Origin: Pseudomonas bananamidigenes
Lineage (GTDB): Bacteria > Pseudomonadota > Gammaproteobacteria > Pseudomonadales > Pseudomonadaceae
DNA length: 64,000 bases
Reading direction: 5' to 3'
NCBI RefSeq assembly: GCF_001679645.1
Contig: NZ_LRUN01000050.1
Coordinates: forward strand, 62,001-126,000
Shown here: positions 1 through 9,007 of the stretch, in pieces
Numbering within the stretch: position 1 is the stretch's first letter
How the letters are laid out: each line of letters opens with the position of its first letter
Program-made: the position numbers and the translations under genes
The notes under the pieces: model-generated
What the model saw: the letters and a program-made list of their open reading frames with translations, nothing else
Told to the model about the DNA's origin: nothing
The model's database searches: none

Positions 1-683
1 ATGCCGGCATCGGTCGAAGCGATGCCCCTGGCTCCGCCTTCGGTGTGGATCTTGTCGATCAACGCGGCATAGGCCGGCAAGGTGTTCAGCGGCTCGGTGC
101 TGAGCACCTGGTACAGCGAGGCATCCCGGGCCGGCGGCGGGCCGAGGGCAATGGCGGGGATTTTCTGCAAGTGGCCGTTGAGCTGGGCGACAGGCACGCC
201 ATAGCGCTGGGCGATGACCGGCATCTGCTGTGCCATCAGTTGCGCGTAGAACGCGGTGGATTGGGCGAGGATCGCGTCCGGGTCAATCTCCAGCGCCACC
301 GGCGCCAGCACCCGCTCCTGATATTGCTCCAGCAAATACGCGGCCAGACGTTTTGAAGAGGCATCCTGCTCGCCACCGGCGCTGAGGGTGTACCAGCTGA
401 CCTTCATCGACAGCCATTCCTGGGTCCAGTAGCTGCTGAACCACGGGATGAATTTTTCTTCAGTTTGCTCGTAGACCCGAATGCGCCAATGTTCCATCGA
501 ACCACGGGCGAAAGCCTTGACCTGCTCGGTGGACTGCCGGGACGCTGCAACGATGTCCCGGTCGATCTGCTGCCAGGTGGCCGGCGATACCACCACCGCC
601 GGCGCGCTCGCCGGGCCCCGCGCCGTGGTTGCGCAACCGGCCAGCAACATCAGTGCGGCGACGATCAGCGCACGCAGGTTCAC
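1..683 (-). CDS. putative lipoprotein, 3' end outside window
   Basis: Reading from a GTG at 683, an open frame runs off the left edge, giving at least 227 residues. The start is chosen because an AAGGA box lies about 11 bases upstream. The N terminus is a hydrophobic stretch ending in LLAGC, a lipobox with Cys18, so the product should be a lipid-anchored envelope protein. The mature part is mostly helical-looking and has several Trp/Tyr residues around residues 65-90 (positions about 400-490). I do not recognise a catalytic motif or a named family. The true C terminus is unknown. Confidence 0.75.
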   Translation of the reverse strand, partial: MNLRALIVAALMLLAGCATTARGPASAPAVVVSPATWQQIDRDIVAASRQSTEQVKAFARGSMEHWRIRVYEQTEEKFIPWFSSYWTQEWLSMKVSWYTLSAGGEQDASSKRLAAYLLEQYQERVLAPVALEIDPDAILAQSTAFYAQLMAQQMPVIAQRYGVPVAQLNGHLQKIPAIALGPPPARDASLYQVLSTEPLNTLPAYAALIDKIHTEGGARGIASTDAG

Positions 684-913
684 GGTGGCGGTGTCCTTTG
701 GTGGGTCAGATCTGGAGGTAACGACTTGAGTATAGGTGTGGGTTTCAGCCGTTTGTCCGGTTGTATCGATCCTCGATCCGGGCGCGGGATTTCAGCTTTT
801 GTTCCAACCATCACTGACGTCGATGATCACCATTACGACGATTGCCTTCCGCATCAGACGCGTCCGGCGCAGGATTCACCCATCCGAGACACACACCACG
901 AGGAGTTCACATC

Positions 914-1186
914 ATGAGTCATACCGTCACCCTCGCCGTGAGCTTCCCGGTCTTCGGCAACAACTATTACGACCAGCATCCGGTGTCGCTGAAGACACAG
1001 GCCTTGGTGTTCAACGAAGATTTCGAAGATCTGCTGATGCCCGCCGCGAGCAATCATTTCAGCAATGAAGTGGTGGGCCTCAACGATCAGTTCCGCTTTC
1101 TGAGCGACATACTCGCCACCCATTTGCTGGACATCGAGGCCTCCGTGCCTGCGCGATCCAGCGTCCGGGCGAACGCTCATTTTTAA
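914..1186 (+). CDS. small hypothetical protein (90 aa)
   Basis: Ninety residues from an ATG preceded by a clear GAGGAG box 9 bases upstream. The frame stays open further upstream, but only this start has a ribosome-binding site. There is no signal peptide in the usual sense, although residues 4-14 are hydrophobic. The middle part (FNEDFEDLLMPA) is acidic. A hairpin with a T-run follows directly, which fits a single-gene transcript. I do not recognise the family. Confidence 0.6.
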   Translation: MSHTVTLAVSFPVFGNNYYDQHPVSLKTQALVFNEDFEDLLMPAASNHFSNEVVGLNDQFRFLSDILATHLLDIEASVPARSSVRANAHF

Positions 1187-1190
1187 TGCC

Positions 1191-1223
1191 AAAGGGCGTT
1201 CCCGTGCGGGAGCGCCCCTTTTT
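1191..1223 (+). terminator. rho-independent terminator of the 90-aa gene
   Basis: AAAGGGCG-TTCCC pairs with GGGA-GCGCCCCTTT across a GTGC loop, with a small G bulge, and is followed by five Ts. It starts 4 bases after the stop codon of the gene ending at 1186. Confidence 0.7.
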
Positions 1224-1228
1224 GCTCA

Positions 1229-1438
1229 TTACTGGTCGTCGTTATCACCACGATGATAGCGACGCCCGTCGCGACGGTCATAGTCGCGATCATCCCAACG
1301 CCGGTCATGATCGTAGTAACGGCCATGATCGCGGTCGTAATGCCGGCCATGGCGATAGTCATCATCAAAGTCCGCCACACAGCCGCCGAGCAAAACGGCA
1401 GCGGAAACAGTCAGCAGCAGGGTTGTTGCACGCATCAT
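1229..1438 (-). CDS. small Asp/Arg/His/Tyr-rich lipoprotein (69 aa)
   Basis: The protein starts MMRATTLLLTVSAAVLLGGC, a lipoprotein signal peptide with lipobox LGGC. The short mature part is almost entirely Asp, Arg, His and Tyr in DRDY/HGRHYDRD-like runs. AGGGA lies 8 bases before the ATG at 1438; the frame is open further upstream but lacks a ribosome site. Such low-complexity, charged lipoproteins are common in Pseudomonas and have no firm function; the His/Asp content would allow metal binding, which is only inference. It converges with the gene ending at 1186. Confidence 0.7.
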   Translation of the reverse strand: MMRATTLLLTVSAAVLLGGCVADFDDDYRHGRHYDRDHGRYYDHDRRWDDRDYDRRDGRRYHRGDNDDQ

Positions 1439-1709
1439 TCGGAATTTCCCTAAAACCTGGGTCTTGACGACGGAAATGGTCAGCGCGGTGCGCAGCCGCG
1501 ACTTCGACCGAGGAAAACGCCGATGATTCACTGACGGTCCATGACCGTTGATCGCCCCGTTTTCAAGCCTGGCGCCGGGGCCAAAATCCGACAAAACCTT
1601 TTCCTCCCCCCTGCGGTCACTCCTAGAACAGACCAAGACTGGCCACCACGCCGGCGTTCACGCGCGGGTCATTTGTCGCCCGCCCGACCTGATCAGAGGA
1701 CTACCAGCC

Positions 1710-2351
1710 ATGAACGATCATCCGCCCTCGGGGCTGTCCCGACGCCGGTTTCTGATTCTCGGCGCCGTGACCGCCACCGCGTTTGCGTTGCCACCCTTCA
1801 TCAGTCTCAAGGCCTATGCGGCCCATCTGGAGCAACCGGCCATGGCCAACGTAACGTTTGAGGTCAACGGCAAACCCCAGGCCCTTGAAGTCGATAACCG
1901 CACCACATTGCTCGACGCCCTGCGCGAACACCTGCACCTGACCGGCAGCAAAAAGGGCTGCGACCACGGCCAGTGCGGCGCCTGCACGGTGATCGTCGAT
2001 GGCCGGCGAATCAATTCCTGCCTGACCCTGGCCGTGATGCAGGACGGCGCCAAAGTCACCACCGTCGAAGGCCTCGGCTTGCCGGACCGGCTGCATCCGA
2101 TGCAGGCCGCGTTCATCAAACATGATGGTTATCAATGCGGCTATTGCACGCCCGGGCAAATCTGCTCGGCGGTGGCGGCGCTCAAGGAAATTCGCGACGG
2201 CATACCCAGTCACGCCAGCCCCAGCCTGACCGAGCCGCCGCAACTGATCACCAGCGAGTTGCAGGAACGCATGAGCGGCAACATCTGCCGTTGTGGTGCG
2301 TACTCCAACATCATCGAAGCCATCAGCGAAGTCGCGGAGGTCTCGGCATGA
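1710..2351 (+). CDS. paoA: aldehyde oxidoreductase, 2Fe-2S subunit
   Basis: Small subunit of a xanthine-oxidase-family periplasmic aldehyde dehydrogenase (PaoABC/YagTSR type); it passes electrons from the molybdenum site. Residues 10-15 (SRRRFL) followed by a hydrophobic stretch form a Tat signal. The plant-type 2Fe-2S centre has Cys84, Cys89, Cys92 and Cys104; the second centre has Cys143, Cys146, Cys193 and Cys195 in the C-x2-C ... C-x-C pattern. The start at 1710 has GAGGA upstream and places the Tat motif properly; the frame is open earlier without support. It overlaps paoB by 4 bases (ATGA), so the three subunits are translationally coupled. Confidence 0.93.
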   Translation: MNDHPPSGLSRRRFLILGAVTATAFALPPFISLKAYAAHLEQPAMANVTFEVNGKPQALEVDNRTTLLDALREHLHLTGSKKGCDHGQCGACTVIVDGRRINSCLTLAVMQDGAKVTTVEGLGLPDRLHPMQAAFIKHDGYQCGYCTPGQICSAVAALKEIRDGIPSHASPSLTEPPQLITSELQERMSGNICRCGAYSNIIEAISEVAEVSA

Positions 2352-3301
2352 GAGCGTTCAATTACAGTCGAGCCGACTCTCCCGCCGCCGCTGCGCAAGC
2401 GGCGCTAGCACAAGGTACGCGGTTCATCGCCGGCGGCACCAACCTGCTGGACTTGATGAAGCTCGGCATCGAAACGCCGCAGCAGTTGATCGACATCAAT
2501 CACTTGGGCCTCGACCAGACCGAGGCCACCCCCGAGGGCGGTCTGCGCATCGGCGCGCTGGTGCGCAACACCGACCTGGCCGCCGACCCGCGTGTACGCA
2601 AGGACTACGCCCTGCTCTCCCGGGCCTTGCTGGCCGGGGCCTCGGGGCAGTTGCGCAACATGGCAACCACCGCCGGCAACCTGTTGCAACGCACCCGTTG
2701 CCCGTACTTCTACGACACTAATCAGGCCTGCAACAAACGCACTCCCGGCAGTGGCTGCGCGGCGATGGGTGGCGTCACTCGGCAACTGGGCATCATCGGC
2801 GTCAGCGACGCGTGCATTGCCACGCACCCGAGCGACATGGCGATTGCCCTGCGGGCGCTGGATGCGCAGATCGAAACCCTCAACCCCGATGGCAACACCC
2901 GGCGCATCGCCATGGCCGATTTTCATTCGTTGCCCGGCAGTACGCCGCATATCGAAACCGCGCTCACGCCCGGCGAATTGATCACCGGCGTCACCCTGCC
3001 CGCGCCGATTGGCGGCACTCACATTTATCACAAGGTGCGGGATCGCTCGTCCTATGCCTTCGCGTTGGTGTCCGTCGGTCTGATCCTGCAAAAGGATGGC
3101 AGCGGCCGCGTCGCCGTCGGTGGCATCGCGCCGAAACCCTGGCGGGTAGAAGCCGCCGAAACGCTGTTGCCGCAGGGCGCGAAAGCCGTCAGTGCGCGCC
3201 TGCTCGACGGTGCCACCCCCACCCCTGACAACCGGTTCAAGGTAACGCTGGTGGAGCGCACGCTCGCCTCGGTGCTGGCCCAAGCGAGGGACGAAGCATG
3301 A
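2348..3301 (+). CDS. paoB: aldehyde oxidoreductase, FAD subunit
   Basis: Middle subunit (317 aa) of the PaoABC complex; it binds FAD and passes electrons onward. FIAGGTNLLDLMK at residues 26-38 is the FAD pyrophosphate-binding motif of this family. Four cysteines (118, 128, 137, 156) sit where PaoB-type subunits carry an extra 4Fe-4S cluster, which separates them from ordinary xanthine dehydrogenases. It has no signal peptide, as expected if it is exported by hitch-hiking on the Tat signal of PaoA. The start ATG overlaps the paoA stop, and its own stop overlaps the paoC start. Confidence 0.92.
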   Translation: MRAFNYSRADSPAAAAQAALAQGTRFIAGGTNLLDLMKLGIETPQQLIDINHLGLDQTEATPEGGLRIGALVRNTDLAADPRVRKDYALLSRALLAGASGQLRNMATTAGNLLQRTRCPYFYDTNQACNKRTPGSGCAAMGGVTRQLGIIGVSDACIATHPSDMAIALRALDAQIETLNPDGNTRRIAMADFHSLPGSTPHIETALTPGELITGVTLPAPIGGTHIYHKVRDRSSYAFALVSVGLILQKDGSGRVAVGGIAPKPWRVEAAETLLPQGAKAVSARLLDGATPTPDNRFKVTLVERTLASVLAQARDEA

Positions 3302-5496
3302 AATTCGACACACCCGCCACCACCAACCCCATTGACCGATTGAAGGTCATCGGCCAGCCCACCGACCGCATCGAAGGCCCGCTGAAAACCTGCGGCCAGG
3401 CGCCCTACGCTTACGAGCAGCATGAAGCCGCGCAGCATCAGGCCTACGGTTTCATGGTCGGCTCCGCCATCGCCAAGGGCCGCATCACGCGCATGGACCT
3501 GGATCAGGCTCGCGCCGCACCCGGCGTGCTGGCCATCGTCACGGCGGCCAATGCCGGCAAGCTCGGCAAGGGCAAGTACAACGCCGCGCATCTGCTGGCC
3601 GGCCCCGAGGTGCAGCATTATCACCAGGCCGTGGCGCTGGTGGTTGCCGAAACCTTCGAACAGGCCCGCGCTGCGGCGCAGTTGGTCCATGTCGAGTACA
3701 GCGTCGACAAAGGCCGGTTCGATCTGGCCGCCGTGCGCGATCAAGGCGTAGAGCCGAAGGACGAGTTGCCGGACGTGAGGCACGGCGACTTCGACACGGC
3801 CTTCGCCGCCGCTGCGGTGCAGTTCGACCAGACCTACAGCACCCCGGACCAGTCCCACGCCATGATGGAGCCCCACGCAACCCTCGCCGCCTGGCAAGGC
3901 GATCATCTGACCCTGTGGACCTCGAACCAGATGATCGCCTGGAGCGTCGGTGACATCGCCGCCACACTGGGCCTGCCCAAAGACAAGGTGCGGTTGATTT
4001 CGCCCTATATTGGCGGCGGTTTCGGCGGCAAGCTGTTCATCCGCGCCGACGCGATCCTGGCCGCCCTCGGCGCACGTCTGGCCAGCCGCCCGGTGAAGGT
4101 CGCCCTCGCCCGTCCACAGATGGCCAACAACACCACGCACCGCCCGGCCACCCTCCAGCGTATTCGTTTGGGGGCCACGACGGACGGCAAACTCACCGCC
4201 ATCGCCCACGAAGGCTGGTCGGGCAACCTGGCCGAGGGCAAGGTCGAACTGGCCGCGCAACCGAGCCAGTTGCTCTACGCCGGGGAAAATCGTCTGGTGA
4301 GCATGCGTCTCGCGCCGCTGGACCTGCCGGAAGGCAATGCCATGCGCGCCCCCGGCGAAGCCCCCGGCCTGATGGTGCTGGAAATCGCCATGGACGAGAT
4401 GGCGGAAAAGCTCAAACTCGACCCGATCCAGTTCCGCATCCTCAACGACACCCAGGTCGATCCGGTGAAAACCGAGCGACCGTTCTCCCGACGACGCCTG
4501 ATCGAATGCCTGCAAACCGGCGCCGAACACTTCGGCTGGGACAAGCGCAACGCAACACCCGGCACCCGTCGCGAAGGTCGCTGGCTGATCGGCATGGGCG
4601 TGGCGGCAGCGATTCGCAATAACCTGCTGGTGAAATCCGGCGCCAAGGTGCGGCTGGAGCGTGACGGCAAGATCACAGTGGAAACCGACATGACCGATAT
4701 CGGCACCGGCAGCTACACGATCATCGCGCAGACCGCAGCCGAAATGATGGGCGTGGAACTGGCGGACGTGACAGTGCATCTGGGGGATTCGAATTTTCCG
4801 GTGTCGTCCGGCTCCGGCGGTCAGTTCGGCGCCAATTGCTCGACTGCAGGGGTCTACGCTGCGTGCATGAAACTGCGCGAAGCGGTGACGAAGAAACTGG
4901 GCATGACCGAAGGCGAAGCGGTGTTCGCCGAGGGTCACGTGCAGCTCGGCAGCCGACAGGTGCCATTGCGTAATGCCGCGCAAAACGGCGCGATCGAAGC
5001 CGAGGACAGCATCGAGTTCGCCGACCTCGCCAAGCAGTATCAGCAGTCGACCTTCGGTGCGCATTTCGTCGAAGTCGCGGTCGATGCCTTTACCGGGGAA
5101 GTGCGCGTGCGGCGCATGCTCGCGGTCTGCTCTGCGGGGCGGATCCTCAACCCGAAAACCGCCCGCAGCCAGGTGATCGGTGCCATGACCATGGGGGTCG
5201 GTGCAGCACTGATGGAAGAGCTGGCGGTGGACAAACGCCTGGGCTTTTTCGTCAATCACGATCTGGCCGGTTACGAAGTGCCGGTGCATGCCGACATCCC
5301 GCATCAGGAGGTGATCTTCCTCGATGAAACCGACCCGATTTCTTCGCCGATGAAGGCCAAGGGCGTGGGCGAACTGGGCATCTGCGGGGTCAGTGCGGCG
5401 GTGGCGAATGCCATCTACAACGCCACCGGGGCACGAGTGCGGGAGTATCCGATTACCCTGGACAAAATTCTGGACTCGCTGCCACCGATGATCTGA
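3298..5496 (+). CDS. paoC: aldehyde oxidoreductase, molybdenum-binding subunit
   Basis: Catalytic subunit of 732 aa, the usual length for PaoC. It should oxidise aromatic and aliphatic aldehydes to acids in the periplasm, using molybdenum cytosine dinucleotide cofactor. GGGFGGK near residue 240 and the GEAPG loop near residue 350 are cofactor-binding motifs. KGVGELG close to the C terminus carries the catalytic glutamate, Glu692 by my count. The cofactor-inserting chaperone gene paoD, which usually follows in E. coli, is not here: the next gene is a convergent aldo/keto reductase 18 bases away. Confidence 0.93.
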   Translation: MKFDTPATTNPIDRLKVIGQPTDRIEGPLKTCGQAPYAYEQHEAAQHQAYGFMVGSAIAKGRITRMDLDQARAAPGVLAIVTAANAGKLGKGKYNAAHLLAGPEVQHYHQAVALVVAETFEQARAAAQLVHVEYSVDKGRFDLAAVRDQGVEPKDELPDVRHGDFDTAFAAAAVQFDQTYSTPDQSHAMMEPHATLAAWQGDHLTLWTSNQMIAWSVGDIAATLGLPKDKVRLISPYIGGGFGGKLFIRADAILAALGARLASRPVKVALARPQMANNTTHRPATLQRIRLGATTDGKLTAIAHEGWSGNLAEGKVELAAQPSQLLYAGENRLVSMRLAPLDLPEGNAMRAPGEAPGLMVLEIAMDEMAEKLKLDPIQFRILNDTQVDPVKTERPFSRRRLIECLQTGAEHFGWDKRNATPGTRREGRWLIGMGVAAAIRNNLLVKSGAKVRLERDGKITVETDMTDIGTGSYTIIAQTAAEMMGVELADVTVHLGDSNFPVSSGSGGQFGANCSTAGVYAACMKLREAVTKKLGMTEGEAVFAEGHVQLGSRQVPLRNAAQNGAIEAEDSIEFADLAKQYQQSTFGAHFVEVAVDAFTGEVRVRRMLAVCSAGRILNPKTARSQVIGAMTMGVGAALMEELAVDKRLGFFVNHDLAGYEVPVHADIPHQEVIFLDETDPISSPMKAKGVGELGICGVSAAVANAIYNATGARVREYPITLDKILDSLPPMI

Positions 5497-5514
5497 ATCC
5501 GCTCGCGATGGAAA

Positions 5515-6459
5515 TTACCCGACCAGTGCAATCAATTGCTGGCGCTGTGCATCGGTCAGCATCGGCCCGAACCCGGCGCCGGCATTGTCGGCCATGTAAC
5601 GCGGGTTGCCGGTGCCGGGGATCACGCAAGTCACTGCCGTGTTCGACAACAAAAACTTCAGCGCCAGTTGCGGCCAGCTGTTGACCTGCACGTCCGACAC
5701 CCAGCCCGGCAACGGTTTACCCTTGAGCCGGGCCAGCAGCCCGCCACCGCCAAACGGCCGGTTGCAGATCACCGCCACACCCCGTTCGCGGCACAACGGC
5801 AGAATGCGTTTTTCCACGCCACGGTCGTCCAGGGCGTAGTTGATCTGCAGGAAGTCGAACGGTTCGGCCTTCAGCACCGCTTCCACTTCGTCATAGGCCG
5901 AGGGCGTGTAATGGGTGATGCCGATGTAGCGGATGCGACTCTGCTCCTTCCATTCACGCAGGGTCGGCAGGTGAGTCTGCCAGTCCAGCAGATTGTGGAT
6001 CTGCATCAGGTCGATACGCTCGGTACGCAGCAGGCGAAAGGAGTTTTCCATCTGCGCGATGCCCTCCTCGCGCCCGCGGGTCCACACCTTGGTCGCCAGA
6101 AACGCCGGTGAACGCGGTTCGTGAATCGACAGCAGCTCGCCGGTGGTTTCTTCGGCGCGGCCATACATCGGTGAACTGTCGATCAGCGTGCCGCCCTTTC
6201 TGAACAACTCGTCGAGTACCGCCGGCAATTGTCTATAGGCCGGCTCGCCCGGCGCGACGTCGAAGCCGCGATAGGTGCCCAGCCCTACCACAGGCAGCAG
6301 CTCGGAGCTGGAAGGGATGGCGCGGGTCTGCATGCTCAGGCCTCCGGGGGCACTCGACGACGTGGCGGCAGCCAACGCCCGGTCAACGGTGATAAGTGCG
6401 GTAACACCGGCTGCCAGTTTGAGCAGACGGCGACGTGAACAACCCTCAGTGTGGCTCAT
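5515..6459 (-). CDS. Tat-exported aldo/keto reductase
   Basis: Residues 9-13 (SRRRL) plus a hydrophobic segment ending near AAA form a Tat signal, unusual for an NADPH enzyme. The body is a TIM-barrel aldo/keto reductase: the tetrad is visible as Asp and Tyr in LIDSSPMYG, Lys in ATKVW and His in QIHNLLD. IPGTGNP near the C terminus matches the cofactor-binding region. The start at 6459 follows AGAGG and puts the Tat motif at the N terminus. It converges with paoC. Shared export and aldehyde chemistry make a link plausible, but the substrate cannot be read from the sequence. Confidence 0.82.
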   Translation of the reverse strand: MSHTEGCSRRRLLKLAAGVTALITVDRALAAATSSSAPGGLSMQTRAIPSSSELLPVVGLGTYRGFDVAPGEPAYRQLPAVLDELFRKGGTLIDSSPMYGRAEETTGELLSIHEPRSPAFLATKVWTRGREEGIAQMENSFRLLRTERIDLMQIHNLLDWQTHLPTLREWKEQSRIRYIGITHYTPSAYDEVEAVLKAEPFDFLQINYALDDRGVEKRILPLCRERGVAVICNRPFGGGGLLARLKGKPLPGWVSDVQVNSWPQLALKFLLSNTAVTCVIPGTGNPRYMADNAGAGFGPMLTDAQRQQLIALVG

Positions 6460-6561
6460 GCTCGCCTCTCTGTTGTTGCACCTTGTGTGCGGCGGCGGTC
6501 GCCAGGGAAGGCTCAACTACACTGCATGGGCGAACCTTCACGTCCCGTTAAAGTTAGTCGA

Positions 6562-7332
6562 ATGTCCAGAATCCTGATGTCACTCGTCGCTTTGCTGCTG
6601 GCGCTGTACCTGATCCTGTGTGCAGCGCTGTTCGTGTTCCAGCGCTCGCTGATCTATTTTCCGCAGGCGGGCTCAGTGGATTCGGCGCAATCGCGGATGA
6701 CCCTGACAATGCCCGATGCAGACATTCGCGTCAGTGTCCGCGAGCATTCAGGGGCGCGGGCGTTGATCTATTTCGGTGGCAATGCCGAGGACGTCTCGCG
6801 CAATCTGCCGGCCTTTGCCGAGGCGTTTCCCGACTACGCGATCTACCTGCTGCATTATCGCGGCTTCGGTGGCAGTGGCGGTTCCCCATCCGAAGAAGCG
6901 ATTGCCCGGGATGCCCTCGCGTTGTTCGATCAGGTGTTTGCCAGGCATCCGCAGGTCGCCCTGATCGGGCGCAGCCTGGGCTCCGGCGTTGCGGTACGGC
7001 TGGCCAGCCAACGACCGGTGACGCGGCTGGTTCTGGTCACGCCGTTCAACGGCCTTGTAGAACTCGCCGTCGAGCATTACCCGTGGGTGCCGGTGAAGTG
7101 GCTGCTGAAGGAGCGTTTCGAGTCGGGCAGATATGCGGCGCACATCCGTGTGCCGACGCTGCTGTTGGCAGCGAGCGATGACGAGGTCGTCCCCCGGGCC
7201 AGCACGGAGCGCCTGCTGCACAGCTTTCCCGACGGTGTGGCGACGCTCGAAGCCGTGAAGGATTCGGCGCACAACTCGATTTCCGAGCGGCCGCAATACC
7301 TGCAATCGATGAAGGAAATGCTGAATCGCTGA
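6562..7332 (+). CDS. membrane-anchored alpha/beta hydrolase
   Basis: About 256 residues. An N-terminal hydrophobic helix (residues 4-24) would anchor it in the inner membrane with the hydrolase domain outside. The triad is visible: nucleophile Ser in GRSLGSG, Asp in ASDDEVVP and His in DSAHNSI. This resembles the ABHD13/YqiA-like serine hydrolases often called lysophospholipase-like; no substrate is evident. The ribosome site for the chosen ATG is weak, and an ATG 15 bases downstream is an alternative. The gene is divergent from the aldo/keto reductase. Confidence 0.8.
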   Translation: MSRILMSLVALLLALYLILCAALFVFQRSLIYFPQAGSVDSAQSRMTLTMPDADIRVSVREHSGARALIYFGGNAEDVSRNLPAFAEAFPDYAIYLLHYRGFGGSGGSPSEEAIARDALALFDQVFARHPQVALIGRSLGSGVAVRLASQRPVTRLVLVTPFNGLVELAVEHYPWVPVKWLLKERFESGRYAAHIRVPTLLLAASDDEVVPRASTERLLHSFPDGVATLEAVKDSAHNSISERPQYLQSMKEMLNR

Positions 7333-7471
7333 ACGGCATTTGTGCACTTCGTCGGCAGCCGGCGAAAGCCCCCGCCTCTTCGTGAACCAAGCACAAAAAG
7401 GCCAGTCCTACCCGCGCGCATTCGCGGTTAACTCCCTGTCAGCGCTGTCTTTTTTCAGAGTCTTGCGTCCC

Positions 7472-8338
7472 ATGCGCCACGCCGTTCGTTCGTCTCGCTT
7501 CGTTTCGCTGTGCCTGTTGATCCTCTCTCCTTTGCTCGCCTCCTCTGCCCATGCCGGCGCGGAACGCCAACTGGCGGCCGCCATCAATGACCTGCGCGCC
7601 CATCCGCAACGCTGTGACCGGCGTGCGGCACAACGTCTGGCACCCCTGGCGCTCAAACAGAATATTGCGTTGCCCATCGGCTATGGCTACGGCGGTGGAT
7701 TGCGCGAGCAGTTGAAGGCTTCCGGTTATTCGGCGGTGGCCGTGCGCAGCATCCGCATTGTCGGGGCCGAGGATGCCGAAGAGGCGTTCGATCAGTTGCA
7801 GGACGAACATTGCAGCGCACTGGTCGATGCGCAGTACGCCGACATCGGCATCAGCCGCGCCCGCAACGAATGGCAGGTAGTACTGGCGCGGCCAGTCATT
7901 GACAGTCACATGGGCGACAACCGCAGTGTCGGCAAGGCCCTGCTGGCACAAGTCAACGCTGCCCGCGCCCGGCCGCGCCTGTGCGGACGCCAGCGTTTCG
8001 CCGCTGCCCGGCCCTTGAGCTGGAACCCTTCCCTCGGCGCCGCTGCCCAGGGCCACAGCAAGGCCATGGCCTACGGCAACTATTTCGCCCATCAGGACCC
8101 GGACGGCGATATGCCGGCCGACCGGGCCCGCGCCGCCGGCTACCGTGGCCGGCAGATCGGCGAGAACATCGCCGCCGGGCAAAGTTCGCCGAGCAGTGCA
8201 ATGGCCGGCTGGCTCGCCAGCCCCGGGCATTGCGCCAACCTGATGAACCCGATGTTCACCCAGGTCGGCGCCGGTTTTGCCAGTGACGCCCGCAGTGACA
8301 ACGGCGTGTACTGGACGATGCTGTTCGGCGCGCCGTGA
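7472..8338 (+). CDS. exported CAP-domain (SCP/PR1-like) protein
   Basis: A signal peptide covers residues 1-28 (cleavage near AHA-G). The C-terminal 130 residues form a CAP domain: NYFAHQDPDG, GENIA and SPGHCANLMNP supply the conserved His-Glu-His residues of bacterial SCP-like proteins. The N-terminal 130 residues are a separate, less conserved region. Bacterial CAP proteins are exported and of uncertain activity. The start at 7472 gives the signal peptide; the frame is open upstream without a ribosome site. It ends 4 bases from the convergent propeller gene. Confidence 0.82.
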   Translation: MRHAVRSSRFVSLCLLILSPLLASSAHAGAERQLAAAINDLRAHPQRCDRRAAQRLAPLALKQNIALPIGYGYGGGLREQLKASGYSAVAVRSIRIVGAEDAEEAFDQLQDEHCSALVDAQYADIGISRARNEWQVVLARPVIDSHMGDNRSVGKALLAQVNAARARPRLCGRQRFAAARPLSWNPSLGAAAQGHSKAMAYGNYFAHQDPDGDMPADRARAAGYRGRQIGENIAAGQSSPSSAMAGWLASPGHCANLMNPMFTQVGAGFASDARSDNGVYWTMLFGAP

Positions 8339-8342
8339 GGTT

Positions 8343-8975
8343 TCACTTGGGCCGGCGCACCGCCTTCACACTGCTGGTGTTCCCACCGCCACAGTAGAAA
8401 CGCTCACCGCCATCGGCTTCCAGTCCCGAGACACCGATGCCGACCGGCAACGCAAGGCTTTCGAGCACTTCGCCGTTGCCCGGATCGATGCGCCGGATCT
8501 CGCTCTCGTCGCCCTCCCACGTCCCGTGCCACAGCGCACCGTCGACCCAGGTCACGCCGGTGACAAAGCGGTTCGACTCCAGCGTGCGAAGGATCTTGCC
8601 GGTTTCCGGGTCGATCTGATGGATCTTGCGCTCGCGATACTGCCCGACCCACAACGTGCCCTCCGCCCAGGCCATGCCCGAATCGCCTCCACCGCCGGGC
8701 GCCGCGATGGTATGGAGCACCTTGCCGGAGGCCGGATCGATCTTGAGGATACGGCGGTCGGCAATCTGATACAGATGCTTGCCATCGAACGCCGTGCCAC
8801 CATCGGCGCCGACCTTGATCGTGCGCACCGTTTCGCCGCTGGCCGGGTCCAGTGCATTGAGCTGGCCGTCGCTGGCGAACCAGACCTGCTGGCCGTCGAA
8901 GGTCACACCATGGACGCCATGGATGCCTTCAAACGGGCCGTATTCCCGAAGGATTTCTGCGTTTGCCTGTTTCAT
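8343..8975 (-). CDS. beta-propeller (SMP-30/PQQ-like repeat) protein
   Basis: A 210-aa protein made of repeated blades of the type IDP-x-SG/TGK (for example near LNALDPASGET, ILKIDPASGKV, IHQIDPETGKI, IRRIDPGNGEV). These are glutamine-cyclotransferase/SMP-30-like propeller repeats. No signal peptide is present, so it should be cytoplasmic. The start at 8975 has GAGG about 10 bases upstream. It follows the regulator gene by 32 bases on the same strand, so the two probably form an operon and the propeller could sense or process a metabolite. Function unknown. Confidence 0.75.
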   Translation of the reverse strand: MKQANAEILREYGPFEGIHGVHGVTFDGQQVWFASDGQLNALDPASGETVRTIKVGADGGTAFDGKHLYQIADRRILKIDPASGKVLHTIAAPGGGGDSGMAWAEGTLWVGQYRERKIHQIDPETGKILRTLESNRFVTGVTWVDGALWHGTWEGDESEIRRIDPGNGEVLESLALPVGIGVSGLEADGGERFYCGGGNTSSVKAVRRPK

Positions 8976-9007
8976 GCTGACTACCTCGTTGAGTGGGTGA
9001 GTCCAGC

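Noticed and set aside
3052..5304. A 750-codon open frame antisense to paoC
   Set aside because: A shadow of high-G+C third positions; its predicted protein is His/Gly/Arg-rich low complexity, and paoC on the other strand is clearly real.
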